From: CBDFNC01 sp965249895
GTDB taxonomy: Bacteria > Pseudomonadota > Gammaproteobacteria > Enterobacterales > CBDFNC01
DNA length: 64,000 nt
Direction of reading: 5' to 3'
Assembly: GCA_965249895.1 (NCBI GenBank)
Contig: CBDFNC010000004.1
Location: forward strand, 806,001 to 870,000
The translations under genes and the position numbers were made by a program. Positions 36,008-44,796 of this stretch are shown here, piece after piece; positions within the stretch are counted from its first letter, which is position 1; every line of letters begins with the position of its first letter. The notes beneath the pieces are model-generated. The model was not told the origin of the DNA and did no database searches. It saw only the letters and a list, made by a program, of their open reading frames with translations.

Positions 36008-36110
36008 TGTAGGAGTGGATGAAATCCGCGAACACAGCGATCGCTATATTCGCCGAACAAGTTCGACTCCTACAGACCTCTCAGGATCTGTTACCCAGGT
36101 TTGACCGGTC
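36008..36110 (-). repeat. MITE-like repeat, copy C (inside the defence operon)
   Basis: Reads CTGTAGGAGTGGATG... ACAAGTTCGACTCCTACAG and ends with CTGTTACCCAGGTTTGACCG, matching the right end of copy B. CTGTAGGAGT and ACTCCTACAG form an inner inverted repeat. It lies in the 210-bp gap between the DUF1016 and SWIM genes, so it could affect transcript stability or read-through in the operon. Confidence 0.7.
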
Positions 36111-36125
36111 CCCCTTTGTGACTCA

Positions 36126-37865
36126 TCAGCTAAAACAATGAGCAAAGTGCTGACGTAATAACTTCATCATATTGCGTTTGGCTTTAAACTCCCGAACCAG
36201 TTTGGCCACCATAGTATTTAACGCATGCTCTGCTACATCAGACTCTTTGCCAGATGCAATCAAGGTTTTTATCTCCAATAACAAATCAAGCGCTTGCTGG
36301 TAAGCGCCGTTATTAGTTTGCCCTATCACGACTTTAAGCACCCGGTGAAACAAAGCCATGCTTTCCTCTGGATGAAGTAAAACAGTCTGCTTAGCCAGCT
36401 TAATTAAGTTGGTTTCACTGGCCTGATGACTTCTCGCCCAGGCTCTGGCCTTATCAACTTGTTGGTGGTGCAGATAAAACGCCAATACGCTGTCGTTACT
36501 TTGCCAGGCGCTTTTGGAAGGTGTTTCGCAGGCTTCAGCTAATACCCGCTCAACTGCAGATAAAAACTCAGGATCTGGCTCGCCTAACTCTTGATGCAGC
36601 TTTTCCAGGCGGAGATAATCTGTAAAATCGGGAGATTGACAAAAAAGCTGCCAGGCCTTTTTCCAGGCGATGTTGTGCTCTCCCAAAGCGATGCACACTT
36701 TAACTTCATACTCTGCACACGCTCTTTGATCATACTCAGATGAACACCGTTTTTTGGCCTGACAAAGCCAGCCCTCAGCATCAAGCGCTTCATCCTGATC
36801 TAAGCAAATTTGACTGATCCGCAAATAATCTCTGTGGTTTCTCGCCGTCAAAGCAAGTAACCGGCAATGCTCTTGCCAGTCACCGGTTTGTTGCGCGCGA
36901 GAAATTAACGGACGAAGCAGACGGGAAACCGGGTAGGACTGTTCAAAATCGTCTTTATTTAACTCATTGCCCAGCAATTGCACGCGCTCGCCGCATTGGG
37001 CTAAAAAAAGAGTTTCAACCTCTGTGCTAAAGCTAAAATCTTCCGGTATGCAGGGGAATACATCAAAGCTGCTGCCGGCCAGACTATCCACTAACCATTG
37101 CGCCTTTTTATCATCTGACCAGCTAAGCTGTTCAAACAAACAGCCCAATTTTTCATTAAGCTGGCCTTCAATGAAAAAACGCTCTCCATTAGAATCATTT
37201 ATCTGCTCTAATACAAGGTTCAGTCGTTTAATGGCCTCCAGGCAAAATTGCCACTGCTCATCCACCGCTAGATTTTTACTGGCAACAAAAATAGCCTCAA
37301 ATTGCGCGTCAGCATCTTCAAAATAACCTCTTACCTCTTGCCAATCCCAGAGCTCCTCTTCTGGTAACGCCTTGCATAGCAGGTTTTGCAACTTTTCCAG
37401 CGAGCAAGCTTCGCCACCTTGTTGACTCTTGTTATCCAAAGCCAGTTTCAATTGCCACTTATCCCACTCTCTCGGGCTATTGGTTATGGACGCCATTACC
37501 AGTTCAACAAGCTGCTCATTGGGCATGGCCAATAAATGATCCCGCAATAGCTGGGTTTGCATATCAATATCCGGCAATGATCCGTTATGACTCTCTAATG
37601 CGATAGCCAGCGCGACGCAGTGTTTGCAAACATCCTGATAAGCAGATGCAGGGCAAGTACAATGATTGGTGATGGCTGAGCCAGGGGTTTGATCCGAAGC
37701 GCCTTTGCTTAAAGAGACGTGATAATCTTCACGCCCCGACACCGTAGCGGTGACGTATTCCCCCTCCACGGCCAAACGGGTGACACAACCCTGCTCTGCC
37801 AACTTTTGTCCTTGTAAAAAACGCTGATGGCCAGCACGCTGTTTTAGCGCTTCGAGATCAAACAT
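36126..37865 (-). CDS. SWIM zinc-finger protein in the restriction operon
   Basis: A protein of 579 residues. A SWIM motif (C-x-C-x8-C-x-H: Cys69, Cys71, Cys80, His82 in HCTCPASAYQDVCKH) lies near the N-terminus. The remaining 450 residues are helical with repeated Trp/Leu patterns resembling TPR-like solenoids. SWIM domains bind zinc and act in DNA or protein contacts. It sits between hsdS (15 bp) and the DUF1016 gene on the same strand, so it is probably co-expressed with the Type I system, but SWIM proteins are not classical Type I components. Function unknown. Confidence 0.8.
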   Translation of the reverse strand: MFDLEALKQRAGHQRFLQGQKLAEQGCVTRLAVEGEYVTATVSGREDYHVSLSKGASDQTPGSAITNHCTCPASAYQDVCKHCVALAIALESHNGSLPDIDMQTQLLRDHLLAMPNEQLVELVMASITNSPREWDKWQLKLALDNKSQQGGEACSLEKLQNLLCKALPEEELWDWQEVRGYFEDADAQFEAIFVASKNLAVDEQWQFCLEAIKRLNLVLEQINDSNGERFFIEGQLNEKLGCLFEQLSWSDDKKAQWLVDSLAGSSFDVFPCIPEDFSFSTEVETLFLAQCGERVQLLGNELNKDDFEQSYPVSRLLRPLISRAQQTGDWQEHCRLLALTARNHRDYLRISQICLDQDEALDAEGWLCQAKKRCSSEYDQRACAEYEVKVCIALGEHNIAWKKAWQLFCQSPDFTDYLRLEKLHQELGEPDPEFLSAVERVLAEACETPSKSAWQSNDSVLAFYLHHQQVDKARAWARSHQASETNLIKLAKQTVLLHPEESMALFHRVLKVVIGQTNNGAYQQALDLLLEIKTLIASGKESDVAEHALNTMVAKLVREFKAKRNMMKLLRQHFAHCFS

Positions 37866-37880
37866 ATTTGTTATGCCTTA

Positions 37881-39413
37881 TTAAGATGTTGCCTGTTCAA
37901 GGGCTTTAAGCGTATCTGGGATTTCTAGCTCACCTGAGATCAGTTTTGGTAGAAGGGTGTCGCGGAGCTTGGTTAGTGAATCATTTTCCTTTTTACGAAT
38001 GGAATTAGCTTCATAAAAGTTTTTAACCATTTGTGAGTATATTTCTCTGTTCTCTACAGGTGGTATCACCAACTCCCAATCCATTATTGCCCTTTTATCA
38101 CCCCTTGGCATTTTTGAACCTTTTGATGTTCTCATCATGTAATCAAAGAAGTCGTCTTGGTAAAGAAGATTCATCAAGTAAGCCTCAGTTTGGAGAACTA
38201 AAGTCTCAAAACCAAGCACGTCATTAGAGCGACCTCCATTTGTTGTCGCGAACCAAACCTTCTTAAAATACGGTCTAATGTTTGATATTAAAACTTGGCC
38301 AACGCTAAAAGCAGGTGTTGTTTTAACTGTTGGGATAGAAGAGGCTTTAGATACTCCTTTTTTACCTGAAAGCATATTTTCGGTAGAGACATAGTTTTCA
38401 ATGGATAGTTTCGAACCATCCATACGGTTCACTGAATATTTAGCGACGTCAGCCAGGGTCCCACTACGCCAGCCTTTTGGTATCCAGCCGAGTTGTTCGT
38501 TGTATTCGAACTCGCTTGGGAAGTAGGGGTGGATGGCATCGTTTAGCACACTGGCGTCAGCACTCTTGCTTAAACCAACAGAGTCGCTGTGGGCACCTTT
38601 AATTTTGCTGTGGGCACCTTTAATCCCGCTGTGGGCACCCGTTGCTTGCAGTGCCCTTTCTTGTAATGAAGAGAGGCGAGCTTGGGCTTTTGGCAATAGC
38701 TCAGCGGGGAAATCACTGGCTAGCTTGTCTAACTGAAAATCAGCTTTCGCTAACGCATTATCAAACACAGGATCAAAATCCACAAACCAGCTTTTAAACA
38801 AAGTCTGCGCCATCTGCTCAAGGGTTTGGTTAGTTTGACGATTGAGGTTTATTTTTGAATTTAAATCTAACCATATCTCTGCAATAAATTGTACAGACTC
38901 TTTCGTTGGGACAACAAGAGGAACATCTTTCAAAATACCTGTATTTAAATTGGGCATCGTTGCACCAATAGCATTTCTGGATATCCACTCTCGAATCGCT
39001 GGTGTAGATAGATAAGAATGCAAATATTCAGGTGTTAATTTTGAATTATCTCCAAGCCTTACACGCAAACACCCAGTTCCGCACAACCACCCTTTCTCAT
39101 GGCTTTTTACCAATGCACATTTTTCGACATCACCACGGCGGCTATATACAATATCCCCTTTAGTAAGAAGATATTTTTTTAATCTATTGGCATCATCCTG
39201 TGTAATACGAGCAATATCATCCTCATTAATTCCTTCTATTGTAATATTTTTTGGCATAACTGAAGGAATGCCCTCTGCTACATAGTCAGAAGCATGCAGT
39301 TGACTACCAAATGGGCCTGTTTGAACAGCACCACCTTCTTTGTCTAACAGTTCCCCTAAAGTTGTAAGTTCCCAATTTTCAGGGATATGTTTTATTGCAA
39401 AATCATTCCCCAT
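37881..39413 (-). CDS. hsdS: Type I restriction specificity subunit
   Basis: A protein of 510 residues starting at the ATG of the hsdM stop overlap (ATGGGGAATGA). Two target-recognition domains are visible: TRD1 begins IPENWELTTLGELL, and TRD2 begins LGWIPKGWRSGTLADVAKYS. The first conserved helix LNRQTNQTLEQMAQTLFKSWFVDFDPV separates them; the second is near the C-terminus. Between the first helix and TRD2 lies an unusual repeated stretch GAHSGIK-GAHSKIK-GAHSDSV encoded by 21-bp DNA repeats. HsdS sets the target sequence for HsdM and HsdR. Confidence 0.93.
   Translation of the reverse strand: MGNDFAIKHIPENWELTTLGELLDKEGGAVQTGPFGSQLHASDYVAEGIPSVMPKNITIEGINEDDIARITQDDANRLKKYLLTKGDIVYSRRGDVEKCALVKSHEKGWLCGTGCLRVRLGDNSKLTPEYLHSYLSTPAIREWISRNAIGATMPNLNTGILKDVPLVVPTKESVQFIAEIWLDLNSKINLNRQTNQTLEQMAQTLFKSWFVDFDPVFDNALAKADFQLDKLASDFPAELLPKAQARLSSLQERALQATGAHSGIKGAHSKIKGAHSDSVGLSKSADASVLNDAIHPYFPSEFEYNEQLGWIPKGWRSGTLADVAKYSVNRMDGSKLSIENYVSTENMLSGKKGVSKASSIPTVKTTPAFSVGQVLISNIRPYFKKVWFATTNGGRSNDVLGFETLVLQTEAYLMNLLYQDDFFDYMMRTSKGSKMPRGDKRAIMDWELVIPPVENREIYSQMVKNFYEANSIRKKENDSLTKLRDTLLPKLISGELEIPDTLKALEQATS
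38586..38648 (-). repeat. 21-bp tandem repeat (x3) inside hsdS
   Basis: GCTGTGGGCACC recurs at 38586, 38607 and 38628 in near-identical 21-bp units. Each unit encodes seven residues (GAHS plus three). Unit number can change without loss of frame, altering the linker between the two target-recognition domains. Confidence 0.9.
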
Positions 39414-41007
39414 AACCCAGCGCCTCCAGGTTTTTACGGATAGCATTATCTAGCTCTTCAGCTTGTTGCATCTGGCTATAGAGTGTTTTACTTAGTTCGC
39501 TCATCTTGGTTTCAAAGGGAATGCCGTCATCTTCGATTTCTGCTGCACCTACATAACGGCCGGGAGTTAACACGTAATCATTGGTTTTGATTTCGGTTAG
39601 TGTGGCTGATTTGCAGTAGCCCGCTTTATCTTCATAGGTTATGGGCTTCTCATCAGCGCCTAGAACTGTCTCGCCACGCCATGCATGGTAGGTATCTGTG
39701 ATATGTTTAATATCATCATTGGTTAGCTCTTTCAGGGTGCGGCTAGCCATAGTGCCCATTTCACGGGCATCAATGAATAGTGTTTCACCTTGGCGGTCGC
39801 GGCGTTTAAACAGACCTTTTTCGTTATTACCGCCTTTGTCTTTACTGATAAACCATAAACATACTGGGATCTGTGTGGTGTAAAACAGCTGGCCCGGCAG
39901 CGCTATCATGCAATCTACCAAGTCATTCTCGATGATTTTCTGGCGGATATCCCCTTCACCACTGGTATTGGACGACATTGAGCCGTTGGCCAGAACAAAA
40001 CCTGCAGTGCCGTGCTCACTCAGCTTCGAGATCATGTGCATGATCCAAGCATAATTAGCATTTCCCGTTGGCGGCGTTGGATAACCAGCCCAGCGTCCAT
40101 CGTCTACTAATTCATTATCTGCGCGCCACTGTTTTTGGTTAAACGGTGGGTTGGCCATGATGTAGTCGGCTTTTAAGTCCGGGTGTTGATCTTTAAAGAA
40201 ACTGTCGCCAGCCACATCGCCTAAGTTGCCGGAAATGCCGCGCACCGCTAAGTTCATTTTGGCTAGCTTATAAGTGGTATTGGTGTATTCCTGGCCGTAA
40301 ATAGAGATGTTCTTTTGGTTGCCGTTATGGCTATTGATAAATTTAAGCGATTGCACAAACATACCGCCCGAGCCACAACATGGATCGTAAATTTTACCTT
40401 CAAACGGCTCAATCATATCGGCTATCAGGGTAACTACTGACTTTGGCGTATAGAACTCGCCACCACCTTTCCCTTCACTGGCTGCAAATTTGCCTAAGAA
40501 ATATTCGTAAACACGGCCTACGATATCTTCTTCACTCTTATGGCATTCGTTAACGATGGTGTCGATGTTGTTAATGGTGTCTATGAGCGCCGATAGCTTG
40601 CTGACATCTAGCCCTAAACGTGAAAAGTAGTTATCTGGCAGTGCGCCAGCCAGGGCTTTGTTGTTCTTTTCAACGGCATGAAGCGCGCTATCAATTTTAA
40701 CCGCGATATCGTCTTGCTTGGCGTTAACTTGGATATGTGACCAACGGGCATCTTCCGGCAGGTAAAACACGTTTTCCATGGTGTAGAAGTCCACCATATC
40801 GACATACTCTTTGCCATATTCCGCTTCAATGGCTTTTTTTCGCACTTCAAACTTATCGCTGATAAATTTAAGGAAGATAAGGCTTAATACTATGTGTTTA
40901 TATTCGGCTGACTCAACGCTGCCGCGCAGCTTATTGGCGCTGTCCCATAGCGCTTCTTCAAATCCGACTTCCTGTTTCGCAGCTTTCTTGGTGTTTTTAG
41001 CAGCCAT
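39403..41007 (-). CDS. hsdM: Type I restriction system N6-adenine methyltransferase
   Basis: A protein of 534 residues; the ATG at 41005-41007 follows AGAGGG and is preferred to one nine codons upstream. The N-terminal HsdM helical domain (ALWDSANKLRGSVESAEYKH) is followed by the SAM site DPCCGSGGMFVQ and the catalytic NPPF motif (MANPPFNQKQW). It methylates the host target and forms the core of the restriction complex. Its 3' end overlaps hsdS by 11 bp, showing translational coupling. Confidence 0.95.
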   Translation of the reverse strand: MAAKNTKKAAKQEVGFEEALWDSANKLRGSVESAEYKHIVLSLIFLKFISDKFEVRKKAIEAEYGKEYVDMVDFYTMENVFYLPEDARWSHIQVNAKQDDIAVKIDSALHAVEKNNKALAGALPDNYFSRLGLDVSKLSALIDTINNIDTIVNECHKSEEDIVGRVYEYFLGKFAASEGKGGGEFYTPKSVVTLIADMIEPFEGKIYDPCCGSGGMFVQSLKFINSHNGNQKNISIYGQEYTNTTYKLAKMNLAVRGISGNLGDVAGDSFFKDQHPDLKADYIMANPPFNQKQWRADNELVDDGRWAGYPTPPTGNANYAWIMHMISKLSEHGTAGFVLANGSMSSNTSGEGDIRQKIIENDLVDCMIALPGQLFYTTQIPVCLWFISKDKGGNNEKGLFKRRDRQGETLFIDAREMGTMASRTLKELTNDDIKHITDTYHAWRGETVLGADEKPITYEDKAGYCKSATLTEIKTNDYVLTPGRYVGAAEIEDDGIPFETKMSELSKTLYSQMQQAEELDNAIRKNLEALGYGE

Positions 41008-41103
41008 ATGGCCCTCTGTTTGTTGTTGCGGCAAACGCCGGGTTTACCATTAATTTGTTATGCCAGGACTTAGTTATTTAGGTCCTGGCTTTTGAGTTCT
41101 TAG

Positions 41104-41973
41104 TTATTTGGGGGCAAGGCTCTGCTCTACCACACTTTCTAGATCTGCGGCATTTTGCAGATGTAATTGATAAAGCGGCTCAGTTAATGATGCATCTTGG
41201 GTACAATCAACATTCCAATGACGCAACAGATACGCTGCCTGTGCTTCCCTGACTTCAAGTGTGAGTCTGCCTTTTTGCATGCCATAATCCATTTCTATGG
41301 CTGTCTTATTGGCGAGCTTAGGGTGCGCCGCTAAAACCAAGGTCACTAGCTTATTCCAGGCTTTGTCAGCATTCCGCTTTTCACCTGCTAACACGTCACT
41401 TTCAATGGCTGTGATTTTTTCAAATCGTGTACAAACAAAATCACGAAAACTTTTGGACTTTCTATCAAATGCCCTTACATGCCATCGCTGGCCGTTATTC
41501 ACTAACGCATGTGGCACCAATTCTCGCTGGGATTTGCCAGAACTAATTGAATGATAATGACATTTCATTGCCATTCCTGATTTGATAGAGCGCATAATCA
41601 CAGCAGTCAATCCGCTGTTGGGCAAGATCAAATGGGGAGCATCAAAGCAAACATCACTTGGGATAACACCTGTTGATATGCCATCGCCAAATCCGTTAGC
41701 AAGACTTGATAACGCGGCCTGTGCTTCATGATTAAAAAGCGGTCTGAATTGCTCTGTTCGGTGATATTGCTTGTCTTTGTGGTGTAACACCAAATTATCG
41801 GGCGCAAGCTCTCTGTAGAGTGTTAAATCGCGAGAACAGGATGCCAATCCTGTTTGAAAATGCTGAATAAGATCAGCCCTGGCAACCTGCCCAAAAAACT
41901 GCAGGCAAAAATCAATGAATGCCAACCGCTCACGCTGGGCATGATTGAACTTTTGAATTGAAAGATCATTCAT
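41104..41973 (-). CDS. WYL-domain transcriptional regulator (BrxR/CapW-like)
   Basis: A protein of 289 residues. The N-terminal winged helix (RERLAFIDFCLQFFGQVARADLIQHF...CSRDLTLYRELAPDNL) and the WYL domain (SQRELVPHALVNNGQRWHVRAFDRKSKSFRDFVCTRF) match the BrxR/CapW group of repressors found in front of many phage-defence operons. It is the first gene of the minus-strand series, 96 bp before hsdM, and probably controls the operon. I took the ATG at 41971-41973; a GTG six codons upstream is also possible. Confidence 0.82.
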   Translation of the reverse strand: MNDLSIQKFNHAQRERLAFIDFCLQFFGQVARADLIQHFQTGLASCSRDLTLYRELAPDNLVLHHKDKQYHRTEQFRPLFNHEAQAALSSLANGFGDGISTGVIPSDVCFDAPHLILPNSGLTAVIMRSIKSGMAMKCHYHSISSGKSQRELVPHALVNNGQRWHVRAFDRKSKSFRDFVCTRFEKITAIESDVLAGEKRNADKAWNKLVTLVLAAHPKLANKTAIEMDYGMQKGRLTLEVREAQAAYLLRHWNVDCTQDASLTEPLYQLHLQNAADLESVVEQSLAPK

Positions 41974-42349
41974 TAAGGCAAAAAACACCAAAAATAGTTT
42001 GATGCCAATCTACAGGCAATACTGGTCAATCACAATCATTTTGATGTTATCTTTATGATTCGATGCATTCAAAACGATAGCCCTCAATTTGAGATTGAAG
42101 GACGGCCCATCAGCTACTCTGATATGATTTTAATCCCGCTCTCGAAGGAGAAGGAAAACGCTCATAACAGAACAGCTGTTGCCTAGCAGATAAGGTAAGA
42201 CCCGATACTAAACTTTGCTGGGAGGAGCATAGCTTAGATCACCAAACCGAGGTGGTAGGCATGTTTCCATATCAGCTACCGTTACTGGCCGACTAGTTGT
42301 TGCGTCCTGCACTTATAAGTCCGATTTCTTGAATTCATCCGGCTTTTCT
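41974..42349. other. Intergenic region upstream of the WYL regulator
   Basis: 375 bases with no convincing frame. On the minus strand this should hold the promoter and operator of the defence operon; I could not define a palindromic operator. Confidence 0.4.
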
Positions 42350-42468
42350 GTCCAGGATTAACTGATTCTATAACGCTAAACTGTCCAGGATTAATTGACT
42401 CTACCCACAAACCGTCCAGGATTAACTGATTCTATCGGCCAGTTTGTCCAGCATTAATTGATTTTATC
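42350..42468 (-). repeat. Imperfect tandem repeat (four units of about 32 bp)
   Basis: GTCCAGGATTAACTGATTCTA recurs, with small changes, at 42350, 42383, 42414 and 42446. The last unit (GTCCAGCATTAATTGATT) covers the stop codon of the second DUF1016 gene, so the array reads as repeated copies of that gene's 3' end. A related GTCCAGATTAATTTAC occurs near 62814 beside a transposase fragment. Confidence 0.7.
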
Positions 42469-43518
42469 CGGCAGCCCAATTTCACCCATTTCCTTTCGGA
42501 TCTCTTCTTCCAACAGCTTGACGTCGGGTAGCTTGTTATTCAGCTCCGGCGGCAATTCCCGGGTCAGCGAGTAACCAGAGACACCGACTGGCTTGTCTAT
42601 GCCACGCAGCGCGTATTCCACCTCAAAGTGATTCCGCTCTTTGCAGAGAATGATCCCAATAGATGGGTTTTCACCCGGCTCGCGCACGTAGTCGTCCAGC
42701 AAGTTAAGGTAGAAGTTCATCTTGCCCGCATACTCCGGCTTAAAGCGGCCGACTTTGAGTTCGATGGCGACCAGGGCGTTTAAACGGCGGTTACTGAACA
42801 GCAGATCGATAAAGTACTCAGTGTCGTTGGCGACAATACGGTATTGGTTGCCAATAAACGCAAAGCCATAGCCCAGCTCCAGCATGACGTCTTTTATTTT
42901 GGCGACCATTCGGGCCTCTATCTCGGCTTCCAGGACGGGCTTTTCTACCCCTAACATGTCCAGCATGTAGACATCTTTCATTGCCTTATCGGCTTGCTCC
43001 GCCAGGTGCTTGGGTAGGGCTTGCTGGAAGTTGTGCTGTTTGTCGACCAGCTGATGCCGTTCAAAGGCTTGGGACTCGATTTGATGGATCAGCACGTTTC
43101 GGCTCCAGCTCATTTCTCGCGTGGCTTTCAGGTAGTAAAGCCGGGCGTCCCTTTGTTTTACTTTGGCCATGATAGCCAGGTTTTGTCCCCAGGGAAGATC
43201 TCCAACAAGCTGTTGGAGATCTTTATCATCCCTATACGCCATATAAAACTGGCGCATATACCAAAGGTTTTGAGTTGAAAATCCGCTGCGCCCGTCAAAG
43301 GTTTTGCGCAGGTCTTTGGCCAATTGTTCGACTACTGACTTGCCCCATCCCAGCGCTTCTTGTTTCTCCGTGATATTTTTCCCAAGCCACCAGTAAAGTT
43401 GGATCAACTCTCGGTTGGCCGCCCGGGCAACGTGGATCCGGGTTTTGCGGACCTCTGCCTTGATGTTGTCAAGAAAATTGCGATAATCGGTTTCGCTTGG
43501 GTGTTGAGGGCTGCTCAT
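42454..43518 (-). CDS. DUF1016/YhcG-type PD-(D/E)xK nuclease-domain protein 2
   Basis: A protein of 354 residues with the same two-part build as the gene at 34.9 kb: DUF1016 N-terminal helices (ELIQLYWWLGKNITEKQEALGWG, NLWYMRQFYMAYR) and C-terminal nuclease domain (EYFIDLLFSNRRLNALVAIELKVGRFKPEYAGKMNFYLNLLDDYV, given as a region rather than a motif; key residues Asp, Glu-x-Lys). The two proteins differ in most positions, so they are not a recent duplication. It lies outside the Hsd operon, behind its regulator. Its 3' end lies in the tandem repeat array. Confidence 0.85.
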   Translation of the reverse strand: MSSPQHPSETDYRNFLDNIKAEVRKTRIHVARAANRELIQLYWWLGKNITEKQEALGWGKSVVEQLAKDLRKTFDGRSGFSTQNLWYMRQFYMAYRDDKDLQQLVGDLPWGQNLAIMAKVKQRDARLYYLKATREMSWSRNVLIHQIESQAFERHQLVDKQHNFQQALPKHLAEQADKAMKDVYMLDMLGVEKPVLEAEIEARMVAKIKDVMLELGYGFAFIGNQYRIVANDTEYFIDLLFSNRRLNALVAIELKVGRFKPEYAGKMNFYLNLLDDYVREPGENPSIGIILCKERNHFEVEYALRGIDKPVGVSGYSLTRELPPELNNKLPDVKLLEEEIRKEMGEIGLPDKIN

Positions 43519-44051
43519 TGTGTCGCCTTAAAGAATGCCAAGTTTGTGGATTTCATTGTTAAATTTTTCCGTCTTTCCCGCGGGCAACTGCCCCTTAAGG
43601 TAGGCCCTGAGACGGCGCTGCTTTTTAAAACGATTACTAACTGACAATGTTAATTTCAATTTTCATGGAGATGAAATATATGTACCTGATTTTGTTGATA
43701 ACTTCAACTCGCTGGGAATTGCTGGGGAAATAGCACTACCTTTACCGCGCCATTAATAAACAAAGCGAAACGCCGGATTTTTATTTCTCTCACAAACGCA
43801 ATAAAGAAGCGGCCTAAATGTATCTGAAGGAAAGTGCTTTCACTTCAAATAGTCAAGATGTGACAAGACCCATCCGGTGTCCAAACTCTTTACGTTTTAT
43901 CTCTTTCCAGAGTAAATGAATGTCTAAATGCATGAACCGTTGGTAGTTTTTGTTTTGGTGTACTTTTTGCCTGAATTTCAGTCGATATAGAAGAGGTGAC
44001 TTTTACTAATTTCGATATTAAATCTCATTGGGGATGACAAGCGAGGACTGG
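43519..44051. other. Intergenic region between DUF1016 gene 2 and the membrane protein gene
   Basis: 530 bases, diverging promoters expected. No gene, RNA or repeat recognised. Confidence 0.4.
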
Positions 44052-44636
44052 ATGTATCATTTATTTTTTTATCTTTTCATTGTTCTATTTCATGGTGCTA
44101 GCTTTGCTGACGAAGACAAGGTTATTACTAATCAAGTGTTGGATGTTCGTGTAGAACAAATTCGCTCTGAGTTTTATGAAAATGAGTATCAATCTCTAAA
44201 TTCAACCGTGACTGTTGTATTCGCCAGTTTAGGTATCGGATTTTCAATTCTCAGTTTTTTTGGTGTCAGAACTATTCGCCAATTGAAGGGGCAACATAAG
44301 AATGAATTAAATGAATTAATAAAGATCCGAGAAAACGTGCTAACCGTAGATGATTTACAACCTGAGTATGACGACGAGCCCGATGCTCCCGACCCAGTTA
44401 ACGCAAATGATGAGCTCTCTATTAAGCTGGTGAATTTTTTACGGAAATATTCCCGTTGGAGCTTTAACCCAAGCCGAATACACAGGTGGGGTAGCGAACA
44501 GACAGGGTTCAATATATTTCGGTCACACAACAATGATGAGATTCAAAAAGCACTTGAGGTACTTTTTGAGAAAGGAGAAATAGGAAGGCGGGTTAGTAGT
44601 AAAGGCAACTTTATTTATGGGGGAAGGTTAATTTAA
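44052..44636 (+). CDS. Membrane-anchored protein of unknown function
   Basis: A protein of 194 residues. I chose the ATG at 44052 because CGAGG precedes it and it opens a signal peptide (YHLFFYLFIVLFHGASFA-DED). A second hydrophobic helix (about 50-70, VTVVFASLGIGFSILSFFGV) is followed by an acidic linker (DDLQPEYDDEPDAPDPV) and a C-terminal winged-helix-like part (DEIQKALEVLFEKGEIGRRVSSKGNFIYGGRL). Topology suggests a cytoplasmic C-terminal domain. I do not recognise the family. Confidence 0.65.
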   Translation: MYHLFFYLFIVLFHGASFADEDKVITNQVLDVRVEQIRSEFYENEYQSLNSTVTVVFASLGIGFSILSFFGVRTIRQLKGQHKNELNELIKIRENVLTVDDLQPEYDDEPDAPDPVNANDELSIKLVNFLRKYSRWSFNPSRIHRWGSEQTGFNIFRSHNNDEIQKALEVLFEKGEIGRRVSSKGNFIYGGRLI

Positions 44637-44730
44637 CAAAACCATCAACACGACTCTGCAACGTCGTGTTCGAGCTACTGCCGCACGATTTCACCAGCTT
44701 AATAGCAATGAAGCTTTAATGCCCAAGCCT

Positions 44731-44747
44731 CCCACCCGCAGGGTGGG
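44731..44747. terminator. GC hairpin without T-run
   Basis: CCCACCC / GGGTGGG with a 3-nt loop between the membrane protein gene and the lipoprotein gene. Weak terminator candidate. Confidence 0.35.
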
Positions 44748-44796
44748 TCGAGACATGCAGCTAGGCTAACTCGACGAGAATAAAGGGGGCTTAAAC

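Noticed and set aside
42350..42468. The tandem repeats as a small CRISPR array
   Set aside because: Units are imperfect, have 10-base variable parts rather than about 32-base spacers, and overlap a stop codon.
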